From positions 37,661,476 to 37,725,475 of the forward strand of contig CAMTDV010000022.1 in assembly GCA_947069175.1 (NCBI GenBank): 64,000 nucleotides of DNA. Reading direction: 5' to 3'. Shown piece by piece: positions 44,961 to 54,745 of the stretch. The stretch's first letter is position 1; every line of letters begins with the position of its first letter. A model generated the notes under the pieces. The model saw only the letters and a program-made list of their open reading frames with translations. It had not been told where the DNA came from and did not search any database. A program made the translations under genes and the position numbers. The stretch comes from Scalesia atractyloides (lineage: Eukaryota > Streptophyta > Magnoliopsida > Asterales > Asteraceae).

Positions 44961-45129
44961 GTTAGACACGTAGCTCAGTTGGTAGAGCTGCGTGCACGCG
45001 TAAGGGAGGTCTCGGGTTCGAGCCTCACTCAGCGCACATATACTCGCATACGAACCGGTCAAAGTCAACAGTCAACGGTCAACAGTCAAAAGTCAACGGT
45101 CAACGGTCAAAAAAGTCAACTTTTTTTTT
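44961..45129 (+). promoter_or_regulatory. tRNA-like Pol III cassette U4 (best A box)
   Basis: TAGCTCAGTTGGTAGAGC (44971-44988) is a textbook tRNA D-arm/A box, and GGGTTCGAGCC (44845-like position, 45014-45024) a good B box. The hairpin arms CACGTAGCTC / GAGCTGCGTG differ from U1-U3 but still pair. The anticodon arm does not fold, so a functional tRNA is unlikely. The first strong T-run is T9 at 45121-45129, after the W-box array. Confidence 0.7.
45057..45120 (-). promoter_or_regulatory. W-box array (nine TTGACY)
   Basis: Nine GTCAA cores in 64 bp give nine TTGACC or TTGACT motifs on the minus strand, the WRKY-factor W-box consensus. The 3' LTR has the same array at 51935-52002. Binding is inferred from the consensus only. 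Confidence 0.55.
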
Positions 45130-45533
45130 ATTTTTATTTATTTATTTTAATTAAAAATCAATTAAAAATACTTAAAAATAACATTTTTAAGGTTAGAAAA
45201 TAGCCTTAAACTCACAAAAATACACCCAACAATCCTACTAAAATGGATCAATAAAATCCGTTTACTTACCGAACCATAATGCTATTTATCTAGGTTAATT
45301 TCACTCGTGGTTAAAACCACTTCGCGTGCATTCAACATCATCAACCGAACGCACCCACTGTGAGTGAATCTTACAACTCCCCTTTTTAATTACACGTTTT
45401 GGGGTGTGTCATGTGTCACAAAATAATTAACTCGTTTATTTAAACTTGTGCCATACCATATCGTGATCTAAATTTAGATTGTTTATATTGTTGTGATTAC
45501 TTATTTCATTTTGTCAAATCACATGAAATTCAT

Positions 45534-45735
45534 TCATTAAGCCCATCAGTTCCTCGTGGGAGACGAGTTGAACAACGCGTGCCTCAAAACCAATCCATTA
45601 TTGTTCATGTGTGTATCATTGAGTTTATATTGTTTGTAGTTATGTCTATTATATTATCATGTTTATGCAATTCATTCATTAGGCCCATCAGTTCCTCGTG
45701 AGAGACGAGTAGAGCAATGCGTGCCTCTAAACGTT
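45534..45735. repeat. Two-copy repeat with CTCGT/ACGAG hairpin
   Basis: CCCATCAGTTCCTCGTGGGA and its near copy occur near 45542 and 45682, each followed by GACGAG and GCGTGCCTC. CTCGT pairs with ACGAG in both copies. Confidence 0.75.
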
Positions 45736-46132
45736 CCATATTTGTTCATGTGTGCTTTATTTAATATCTAATGATTGTTGAATAAGTTTATATCTATTTT
45801 TACTCATGTGTGGTTGTGCACTCATTTCATAATCAATTAAATAAACTTGTTCAAATGTTCCATAGGATTCACTCGCCAACTTTTTGTTGATCCAAAAAAA
45901 CCCTTTTACACATGATACAGGGGAACAGGATGAAGCAAGGAAACATAGGAAATGCCTTAGAAGAAAACAAAGAAGCTTAGATTGATGATAGGTCATGATG
46001 TAATTATAGTTGTAAATTTCCTATTAAATTGTATTTAATGAATATGAAACGTATAATAAATGTCATGAGCTTTGATGATAATCCAATCATGCCCCGGTCA
46101 CCTTTTCCGCTGCGGGTCGGGGTGTGACAGAT

Positions 46133-46146
46133 TGGTATCAGAGCCA
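46133..46146 (+). other. Primer-binding site of gag-only element
   Basis: TGGTATCAGAGCCA, complementary to the 3' end of initiator tRNA-Met, starts three bases after the LTR end. Confidence 0.92.
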
Positions 46147-46838
46147 TGACTATAGGGATATAGGATAGGTTATTAGACCCTTAGAGCCTATACTATAGTC
46201 TGCCTAAATTTTAATTGATTAGGTGGTTACATACAAACTTGTGATATTTATTTGTTTCATATTTGTTTATATTTACAGTTAAACATACATGCTTATATAC
46301 ATATTCATTATACATATATCAATGTTCATGTATTCAATTTATTTTCATACTCTCATTATTCAAAGATTTTGTTGCAATTTTCAAATCTCATCAAAGTAAG
46401 TTCTGCGACGGGCATGTAGTAACTGGAAGGGTACAAGTACGGGTAGTCGGAACGTCCTGTCTAGGTTGGCATTCGTATAAATCCAATATAACGGACCAGT
46501 TTGCCTACCTGGGGACCAACGATGAGAGTACGAAGGACCTATTAGGCCAAAGCATGCCACACCAAACGTCGTTCGAACTAACCCCACTTTGAGGTGTCAC
46601 CGTGTCTACACCTGGACACATTCCGAATATCACACGTTGTATACATATTTCTCGATTTTCTCTGGGTTTTAGTGTACGCAACCAGGCAAACCCATGCGAA
46701 CCATATGAAAAACCGGTATTCATGGCGGCCCACATGATTACAAAGGTAAAGTATGGCGGCATGTAGGGCCTAATGGCGAGCAGAGCCCAAGACATCCTAT
46801 GGATGTAGTAGATTTATTTTTCTATAATTATTTTATGA
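46147..46838 (+). other. Untranslated leader of gag-only element
   Basis: About 690 bases with no convincing coding region on either strand. It should carry packaging signals if the element follows the usual retrotransposon plan, but no specific motif was recognised. Confidence 0.6.
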
Positions 46839-48282
46839 ATGTTCATTCCGAATGCGACCCATGATCCCAAAAACATCCAACTCATACTCTTGACATGTAT
46901 TCCTTCTAACCTCGCCCGTAGGAAGGTGAGAGCAGGAAAACCCCGCGAACGCATGGCTGCCCTAATCGCTCAACAAATGGCTGCCGTAATACCCAACATT
47001 GTAATCCAAGTACAACAAGCACTTACCGCTAATCCTGTCAATCAAGAAAACCAAAACATTATCAACTCTCCCCCAAATACCACTAAATGCACCTACAAGC
47101 TTTTCAAATCATGCGACCCTCCAAAATACAAAGCGACTGAAGGCGTCACCGCTCTCCTCCATTGGTTTGAAGAGATGGAGAACACTTTTCTAAATTGCGA
47201 TTGCCCCGATGATCGCAAAGTGCGTTATGCTACCGGTCGATTATATGGGATAGCACTTACTTGGTGGAATACAGAGAAGGCCAAACGAGGCGTCGACGAT
47301 GCTATGACTTTAACTTGGAATGAATTGAAGGAAATCATGACCAGACGATTTTGCCCAAGGAGCGAAATCAAGAAATTAGAAGATGAATTTTATTCGTTGA
47401 AGCAAAAGGAAGGAGACCACACCACATACAACAAAAGATTTCTCGAGTTACATCAAATGGTTCCCAACATGTTCACTCCCCTCTACCGTTTGATCGAGCA
47501 CTACATTCGTGGTCTTCCGTCAAAGATTCAAGACTCTGTAATAAGTACCTCGCCTGCAACCTTGGAAACGGCAATGGAGTTAGCAACAGAGCTCACCGAG
47601 AACCGAATCCGAAACAAAGACTTCAAGGAGGAGAAGAAGAAGGATAAAGAATCGACTGAAACCTCCGACTCCACCCAAACCGAATCCCCTTCTCAACCCA
47701 CTTCTAAGAGAAAAAGAGACGGGCAACTTTTCGCTGCTACTCAACGAAATCAACCAATTTCACACGCCATACCCATCCAAGCTATCCCAATCACCCAAGT
47801 GGCACCCAACTCAACCTACCCAAATAAGAAACCATATCTTGGACCTCACCCTCAATGCAACAACTGTTTTTATCACCATCCCTTACCTTACCTTGTCGAC
47901 TATGTGCAACTTGTGGACGCTATGGTCATTAAAGCAAGGTTTGCCGCACCTTTCAAAACCAAATCTTTTCCCCTACCCAAAACATGGTCCAAACCTATCA
48001 ACAACCCCAATACCCCATGTTCCCATATGTTCGAGCTTGTTTCAATTGTGGCGACCCTACCCACTTTAGAAACACATGCCTCAATTGGTTAACGTCATCA
48101 ACACTCAAGCTCAATCAAATCCAGTTAACCAAGTAAACCAAGAAAACCCAACCGCGAGGCCACCAACAAGAGGAAGAGTCTTCAGCATCAACGCCAATCC
48201 TGTCGAAGATAATGACGGCCCAAACGAAGATACCCAACTAGTCCTCTTCACCAAAAATCCAGATTCAACTCCTATCGTTTAA
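46839..48282 (+). pseudogene. Gag of the gag-only element (Retrotrans_gag type, slightly frameshifted)
   Basis: The main open frame, 46839-48092, covers a capsid-like core: FEEMENTFLNC, ATGRLYGIALTWWNT, LTWNELKEIMTRRFCPRSEI, LEDEFYSLKQKEGDHTTYN and LIEHYIRGLPSKIQDSV. A Lys/Glu/Ser-rich linker follows. A more likely start is the ATG at 46953 (MAALIAQQMAAV), because the upstream part lacks gag character. Two zinc-binding segments follow: a Cys/His segment begins at CNNC (about 47858) and then loses frame, and CFNCGDPTHFRNTC (48038-48079) is a perfect CCHC knuckle in another frame. The tail (48076-48282) returns with QLVNVINTQ and a stop. Small indels therefore separate the core from the knuckles. 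No pol follows. Confidence 0.85.
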
Positions 48283-48478
48283 TTTTATGTTTTTCTTTAT
48301 CGCATAGAACTAATCATAACTTGCGGATAAAGTCAATGAAAATTTGACGAGAATATGGTGGATACGCCGCTGGTACTTCCTATATATAAGTATTCTTGTC
48401 AAAGGATCAGAAGCAATATCTGGCGGTTATGAGAGGTTCCATGTGTAGACTGTTTGAGTAATTATTGGTTATTATTTC

Positions 48479-48686
48479 AGTACGTGAAATTTCATAGGCC
48501 GCCGCTCCCCATTTTATGAGCGTTGAGCATGTTCCCCATTTCATTATGAGGTTGAACCTGGCGTGCCCACATTTTTCATTTTCAGTACATGCAATTTCAT
48601 AGGCCGCCGCTCCCCATTTTATGAGCGTTGAGCATGTTCCCCATTTCATTATGAGGTTGAACCTGGCGTGCCCACATTTTTCATTT
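48479..48686. repeat. Two-copy 104-bp direct repeat
   Basis: AATTTCATAGGCCGCCGCTC through CCCACATTTTTCATTTTCAG occurs twice in tandem with almost no differences. Confidence 0.85.
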
Positions 48687-48702
48687 TCAGTACATGCAAT
48701 AC

Positions 48703-49430
48703 GATCGACTCCGTTTGATTGAGCCTTGATCACACAGACATTTTCATTATCAGTATCTTGTGGTTGTTGTGTTTGTTGTAGAGTCGCGTAGAACTAATCA
48801 TAACTTGCGGATAAAGTCAATGAGAATTTGACAAGAATATGGTGGATACGCCGCTGGTACTTCCTATATATAAGTATTCTTGTCAAATGATCGAAGGCAT
48901 TATCAGGCGGTTATGAGAGGTTCCATGCATAGGCTGTTTGTGTGATTGTTGTTTAGATTAAGTTTATCATTTTCAGTACATGCAATACGATCGGCTCCGT
49001 TTGATTGAGCCTTGATCGCACAAACATTTTCATTTTCAGTACATGCAATACGATCGGCTCCGTTTGATTGAGCCTTGATCGCACAGACATTTTCATTATC
49101 AGTATTTGTGGTTGTTGTGTTTGTAGTAGAGTCACATAGAACTAATCATAACTTGTGGATAAAGTCAATGAAAATTTGACAAGAATATGGTGGATACGTC
49201 GCTGGTACTTCCTATAATATAAGTATTCTTGTCAAATGATCGGAGGCATTATCAGGCGGTTATGAGAGGTTCCATGTATAGGCTGTTTGTGTGATTGTTG
49301 TTTAGATTAAGTTTATTATTTTCAGTACATGCAATACGATCGGCTCCGCTTGATTGAGCCTTGATCGCACAGACAATTTCATTTTCAGTACATGCAATAC
49401 GATCGGCTCCGTTTGATTGAGCCTTGATCG
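48703..49430. repeat. Five-copy 60-bp unit with second hairpin
   Basis: Units with CAGTACATGCAATACGATCG at about 48698, 48977, 49038, 49324 and 49387 form a stem CGATCGGCTC with GAGCC, bulge TT, GATCG. The first copy has one mismatch (GACTC). They alternate with the 61-bp hairpins. Confidence 0.8.
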
Positions 49431-49951
49431 CACAGACATTTTTCATTTCAGTATTTTGAGTTTGTTGTATTGGTTGTAGAGTCACATAGGACTAATCATA
49501 ATTCACTGATAAAACCAATGAAAATTTGACAAGAATATGGTGGATACGCCACTGGTACTTCCTATATATAAGTATTCTTATCAAAGGATCAGAGGCATTG
49601 TCAGACAGTTATGAGAAGTTCTATGTAGGATTTAGTAGTTTCTTGGTAACTAATCATAACTTGTGGATAAAACCAATGAAAATTTGGCAAGAATATGGTG
49701 GATACGCCGCTGGTACTTCCTATATATAAGTATTCTTGCCAAAGGATCAGAGGCATTATCAGGCGGTTATGAGAAGTTCCATGTAGGATTTAGTATTGCC
49801 TTGGTTGAAAATTTGTGTTACATTTATATCATCTTGCTATTTAAAGAAATTGGATTGTGATCCATTTCTATATAAACTAACCTCTCCATCATAACAAACG
49901 AGAGAGGAACTGCCACCATTCAAGCATATATGATATCAGAATGTGGATTCA

Positions 49952-50069
49952 AATATTAGCTGTTGTGTTTATTTATGTTCTATAGTCATAGAACCAATCA
50001 TACCATACTGATATTAGCTGTTGTGTTTATTTATGTTCAAATATTAGCTATTGTGTTTATTTATATTCC
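49952..50069. repeat. Three-copy 28-bp repeat
   Basis: ATATTAGCTGTTGTGTTTAT followed by TTATGTTC occurs at about 49953, 50011 and 50041. The rest of 49801-50340 is AT-rich non-coding sequence. Confidence 0.8.
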
Positions 50070-50333
50070 ATGTAGGTTGTAGTATTAGAAGTTTTGCCTT
50101 AGGATATAACCATACCCTTCCAAACATATCCAAACTCTTATGCATGATATCATATTTAGCGAATCAATTCTGCTTATCAATACTTTTACAGTAGGCAACA
50201 AAAAGCGATTCCTGTAATAGGGTACTTAACCCTTACAAGGAACGTTACCGCCTCAAACAAAAACTTAAAACCTTATTTCTTCTAAGCATGTACACCATCA
50301 TTCTTTTAGTCAAATATATCACTATTTAAATTT

Positions 50334-50364
50334 CAGGACGAAATTTCTAAAAAGCAGGGGATAC
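50334..50364 (+). other. Pol-end relic and polypurine tract
   Basis: AATTTCAGGACGAAATTTCT then AAAAAGCAGGGGATAC precedes the 3' LTR. The AATTTC.GGA.GAAATT block also occurs just before the polypurine tract of elements A and B (where it encodes EF(R/Q)(E/D)EI), so it is probably a remnant of a chromovirus pol end. Confidence 0.7.
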
Positions 50365-50516
50365 TGTAACATCCGTAAAAAACGGATTTTACCAAACCCG
50401 CTCCGTTTATTAACCGAACAATCAGTTAAAAATTTCGTTGCGAATTTAATGCCCAAAATAATTTTAAACGATACATAACTAATTATTATATGGGATTATA
50501 TAATTAGTTTTTGAAA

Positions 50517-50632
50517 AACTGTCAATAATAAGAAAATAAAAATAATTTGGTTCTGCCGGTTTCGAACCCGGGTCAGTCGCCGGGTCAACACAGATTTAAC
50601 ATTCAACACTTAAACCACTGCGCCACTGATGT
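50517..50632 (-). promoter_or_regulatory. Antisense tRNA-like cassette U0 (3' LTR copy)
   Basis: B box complement GGTTTCGAACC at 50538-50548 and A box complement CCACTGCGCCA at 50615-50625. Confidence 0.6.
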
Positions 50633-51326
50633 TTCTTGTTAAAAGTTAGAATCATTTAATTCATAACATGACTTTCCGAATTCAAAACCGGCGCCCAAAT
50701 GCAGTCGTCGGAAATCCCGGCGATCTCGCCAATAATTTAACGATTCCTTCAGTTATAACGTAAACTTTAAACACACATCGGTTATAACCGACGCCTGAGT
50801 CCGCGACTCCAACTATAACCGCCGGAGAAATTATAACCGACGAATCAAGTCGGAAATCGGACCAAGTTCATCGATAACCTGCCTTATAAATACCCCCTCG
50901 AACCTCTGCAAACATTTTCGCTCAAACCGCACCCTTTCTCGGCGAAAACTCACTCGCCGGAAATCTTCTGCTCATCGCCGGAAAACTGAACCCTCCACTT
51001 CTAAGCCTTACTAAACCCCCTGAGCTTATACCGAAGTCACCCACATCCTTTTCAAGTTTTCTGAAGACTCGTTGCTGCAAGACACACGACGCCGGAACCT
51101 GTTACTGTCGCCGGAGTTCTGCCGGAAAACAGAGGAACCCAGTCGGTATACCTCACGCTTAAATCGTTCATTCTTTTTCTTTAATCTCACTTGTAATTAA
51201 CTAAAGAACGCTAAAGAAACCGATTAAAACATTGAACCAGTCGGATTTCCTATTCTGGTTAAAAACGGACGAAGAAGACGAAGTTCGGTAACATATAAGT
51301 ATAATTAAAATCAAGTTATAACTCGG

Positions 51327-52018
51327 GTTAGACACACAGTCCAGCGGTGGACTGTGTGCACAATAAACACACTAACGTCTTGAGTTCGAATCTTGTCCCA
51401 CACACGCTGCCTTAATAAAAATGTCATTTTTGTTAACTGAACCGGATTCATTTCATATATATGTTAAGTATAATAATAATCGGAATGATAACCAAGATAG
51501 ACACACAGTCCAGCGGTGGACTGTGTGTATGTTTAAATCACACGTCACGAGTTCGAGTCCGGTCTACTGCACCGACTCGGACAATTATCTACCTTTTTAA
51601 TTAAGTCAGAAATGAAAATACTTAGGTTGTATTTAAGTATAATAAAAATCTGTTTATATAACATGTTAAACACACAGTCCAGCGGTGGACTGTGTGTTAA
51701 CGCAACCCACAGGTCCCGGGTTCGAGACCTGTGGAGCGCACCGGTCCGATTCAGTTAAATCGTTTTTAAAAAATAAATGATTTTCGGTTTAATCTAATTA
51801 GTATATAAATATAATTAAAAACAGAAATATTTCGGGTTAGACACGTAGCTCAGTTGGTTAGAGCTGCGTGCACGCGTACGGGAGGTCTCGGGTTCGAGCC
51901 TCACTCAGCGCACATATACTAGCATACGAACCGGTCAAAGTCAACAGTCAACGGTCAACAGTCAAAAGTCAACGGTCAACGGTCAACGGTAAAAAAAGTC
52001 AACTTTTTTTATTATTTT
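51327..52018 (+). promoter_or_regulatory. tRNA-like cassettes U1-U4 and W-box array (3' LTR copy)
   Basis: B boxes at 51384-51392, 51551-51559, 51720-51728 and 51892-51900. T5 runs at 51427, 51594 and 51763 are again exactly 35 nt after the first three B boxes. U4 has one extra T in its D-loop compared with the 5' LTR. The nine TTGACY motifs follow at 51935-52002, then a T-run. Confidence 0.65.
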
Positions 52019-53003
52019 TATTTATGTATTTTAATTAAAAATACTTAAAAATAACATTTTTAAGGTTAGAAAATAGCCTTAAACTCACAAAAATACACCC
52101 AACAATCCTACTAAAATGGATCAATAAAATCCGTTTACTTACCGAACCATAATGCTATTTATCTAGGTTAATTTCACTCGTGGTTAAAACCACTTCGCGT
52201 GCATTCAACATCATCAACCGAACGCACCCACTGTGAGTGAATCTTACAACTCCCCTTTTTAATTACACGTTTTGGGGTGTGTCATGTGTCACAAAATAAT
52301 TAACTCGTTTATTTAAACTTGTGCCATACCATATCGTGATCTAAATTTAGATTGTTTATATTGTTGTGATTACTTATTTCATTTTGTCAAATCACATGAA
52401 ATTCATTCATTAAGCCCATCAGTTCCTCGTGGGAGACGAGTTGAACAACGCGTGCCTCAAAACCAATCCATTATTGTTCATGTGTGTATCATTGAGTTTA
52501 TATTGTTTGTAGTTATGTCTTTTATATTATCATGTTTATGCAATTCATTCATTAGGCCCATCAGTTCCTCGTGATAGACGAGTAGAGCAACGCGTGCCTC
52601 TAAACGTTCCATATTTGTTCATGTGTGCTTTATTTAGTATCTAATGATTGTTGAATAAGTTTATATCTATTTTTACTCATGTGTGGTTGTGCACTCATTT
52701 CATAATCAATTAAATAAACTTGTTCAAATGTTTTCCATAGGAGTCACTCGCCAACTTTTTGTTGATCCAAAAACCCTTTTACACATGATACAGGTGAACA
52801 GGATGAAGCAAGGAAAACATAGGAAATGCCTTAGAAGAAAACAAAGAAGCTTAGATTGATGATAGGTCATGATGTAATTATAGTTGTAAATTTCCTATTA
52901 AATTGTATTTAATGAATATGAAACGTATAATAAATGTCATGAGCTTTGATGATAACCCAATCATGCCCCGGTCACCTTTTCCGCTGCGGGTCGGGGTGTG
53001 ACA

Positions 53004-53008
53004 TTTGG
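53004..53008. other. Right TSD of the gag-only element (TTTGG)
   Basis: Exact repeat of 43484-43488. Confidence 0.95.
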
Positions 53009-53247
53009 TGAATTGTAATTCGTCATCAACATGAATTTCATCTGCTGGAATGATTACGGTGTCATTTGTTGGACTTTTCTTCAGATTGGACACATGAAAG
53101 GTGTCATGCACATTATTGAGTTCCTTTGGCAGTTTTAGGTTGTAGGCTGCTGTACAATCTTTGCCAGAATTTCGAAAGGTCCAATATAACTGGGGTTGAG
53201 CTTTCCGCGCTTCCCGAATCTAGCTACGCCTTTCCAAGGAGAGACAT
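53009..53247 (-). pseudogene. Element B integrase-chromodomain linker
   Basis: The minus strand carries VHDTFHVSNLKKSPTND-like sequence (52878-53111) and, further right in a different frame, the GKRGKLNPSYIGPFEIL region. It ends at the insertion point of the gag-only element. Confidence 0.75.
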
Positions 53248-53841
53248 TTAACAATACTTTGTCTCCCACCTCGAAGGATAATGGTTAGCGTCTTCGATCT
53301 GCGTAGCTCTTTTATCTATCTCAGGCTGCTTTAATACGCTCACGTATCTTGAATATCTTGTCTGTGGTCTCTTGCACTTGTTCGGGACCAATAAGTTGTC
53401 TGTCACCGACTTCCGCCCAACATAGCGGTGATCGGCACTTTCGTCCATATAGTGCTTCGAATGGCGCGACCTTTATACTGGTGTGATAACTGTTATTGTA
53501 GGAAAACTCTACCAACGGTAAATGAGTATCCCAGTTTCTGCCTAAATCCATCACACAGGCCTGAAGCATGTCTTCTAATGTTTGAATGGTTCGCTCGCTC
53601 TAACCATCGGTCTGCGGGTGAAAGGCTGTGCTTAAATCCAAGCGAGAACCAAATGAATTTTAAAATGATTGCCAGATATGTGACACAAAGCGACCATCTC
53701 TATCATAGATTATCGAGATTGGCACACCATGACGTGCCACAATCTCCTTCAGATACAATTCCGCTAGTTTCTTCGTACTGTCTTTCTCGCGGATGGGTAG
53801 GAAGTGAGCTGATTTGGTTAGCCAGTCGATGATAACCCAGA
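53248..53841 (-). pseudogene. Element B integrase core
   Basis: 53660-53845 on the minus strand reads MIWVIIDWLTKSAHFLPIRE (first Asp region) and HGVPISIIYDRDGRFVS (second Asp region). 53321-53569 reads MLQACVMDLGRNWDTHLPLV, EFSYNNSYHTSIKVAPFEAL. The catalytic Glu region lies between, near 53600, disrupted by a stop. Better preserved than in element A. Confidence 0.85.
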
Positions 53842-54201
53842 TCATGTCATAACCTCGAGAGGTTCATGGTAACTTTGTAATGAAATCCATTGATATCTGC
53901 TCCCACTTCCAAACCGGAATCTCTGGTTGTTATAATAATCCGAATGGCTTCTGGTATTCGGCCTTGACTTTGCACAAGTTAGGCATCTCCCAACATAGGT
54001 CGCAACATCTCTCTTGAGATTAGGCCACCAATAATATTCTCTCAGATCCTGGTACATTTTGTCCGATCCTGGGTGAATCGAATACTTGGACTTGTGTGCT
54101 TCATCCAGCACCAAGTCTTGCAACTCACCATAATAGGGAATCCAGATCCTTCCCATGAAATATAGAGTTCCATCCTTGCTTGGTTCCAATTGGTTTTCCA
54201 T
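53842..54201 (-). pseudogene. Element B integrase zinc domain
   Basis: The minus strand has DEAHKSKYSIHPGSDKMYQD, YYWWPNLKRDVATYVGRCLTCAK: a complete His-His-Cys-Cys zinc finger. It frameshifts soon after, before the catalytic core. Confidence 0.88.
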
Positions 54202-54206
54202 TCCCT

Positions 54207-54745
54207 TTAAGATTCAACTGGAATGTTTTCGGATTTCAATGCTTCTTGTTGTGCTTCACGCACTCGAGTTGTGACGTTCGTCTGGATTGTCATCTCCAAA
54301 GCTCGCACCCGTAATGATTTAACTCGTTCTTTTCTACTCAAAGCATCTGCTACAACATTTGCTTTGCCCGGGTGATACTTGATCTCACAATCATAATCAT
54401 TCAATAGTTCCACCAACGTCGTTTGCATATTCAGTTCCTTTTGGTTGAATATATATTGAAGACTTTTATGGTATGTGAATATGGTACACTTAGTGCCAGA
54501 TAGATAATGACGCCAGATCTTCAAGGCAAATACCATGGCACCTAGCTCCAGGTCATGCGTGGTATAATTCTTTCATGAACTTTCAACAGTTGAGACGCGT
54601 ACACGATGACTTTTTCTCGTTGCATTAACACGCAACCTAAACCATGATGTGATGCATCACAGTACACCACAAAGTCATCAGTACCGTCCGGGAGGGATAG
54701 TATTGGTGCTTTGCATAGCTTCTCTTTCAACACTTGGAATGCCAT
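54207..54745 (-). pseudogene. Element B RNase H
   Basis: 54542-54745 reads ILSLPDGTDDFVVYCDASHH with the catalytic Asp kept, GLGCVLMQREKVIVYAS. After a frameshift, 54207-54536 reads MVFALKIWRHYLSGTKC and DYDCEIKYHPGKANVVADAL. Confidence 0.88.

Larger units (their letters stand above)
43489..46129 (+). mobile_element. 5' LTR of the gag-only element
   Basis: It runs from TGTAACATCCG to GGGTGTGACA. In order it holds an antisense tRNA-like unit (43661-43756), a TATA box (44009), four tandem tRNA-like units of about 170 bp (44452-45038), a W-box array (45057-45120) with T-run, and a two-copy hairpin repeat (45534-45735). No protein-coding content is evident. Confidence 0.93.
48300..49800 (+). repeat. 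Five-copy tandem hairpin repeat in place of pol
   Basis: Five copies of a unit of at least 130 bp starting ACTAATCATAACTTG.GGAT are present at about 48308, 48793, 49141, 49490 and 49649. Each contains a hairpin with 13-bp arms TTTGACAAGAATA and TATTCTTGTCAAA around a conserved loop: 48343-48403, 48827-48887, 49175-49236, 49525-49585 and 49683-49743. The last has TTTGGCAAGAATA / TATTCTTGCCAAA, a compensatory change. Minus-strand peptides in this region are artefacts of the repeats. Confidence 0.9.
43489..53003 (+). mobile_element. Gag-only LTR retrotransposon (TR-GAG-like), structurally complete, 9515 bp
   Basis: Two LTRs of 2641 and 2639 bp with TG...CA ends, exact 5-bp TSD, initiator-Met PBS directly after the 5' LTR and a polypurine tract before the 3' LTR. 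The interior (46130-50364) codes for gag only; protease, RT, RNase H and integrase are absent, replaced by about 2 kb of tandem hairpin repeats. It is oriented plus, against its host element B. The few differences between its LTRs suggest recent insertion. Such non-autonomous elements depend on enzymes supplied by a relative. Confidence 0.9.
50365..53003 (+). mobile_element. 3' LTR of the gag-only element
   Basis: 2639 bp, near-identical to 43489-46129. TATA box at 50885-50892. Confidence 0.93.

Noticed and set aside
44961..45038. Functional tRNA gene at U4
   Set aside because: A and B boxes are good, but the anticodon arm does not fold and the acceptor ends do not pair; it is kept as a tRNA-like promoter unit.
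48407..49485. Minus-strand repetitive peptides (RSRLNQTEPIVLHVL, ENEKCGHARFNL)
   Set aside because: They are shadows of the tandem hairpin units in the non-coding half of the gag-only element.
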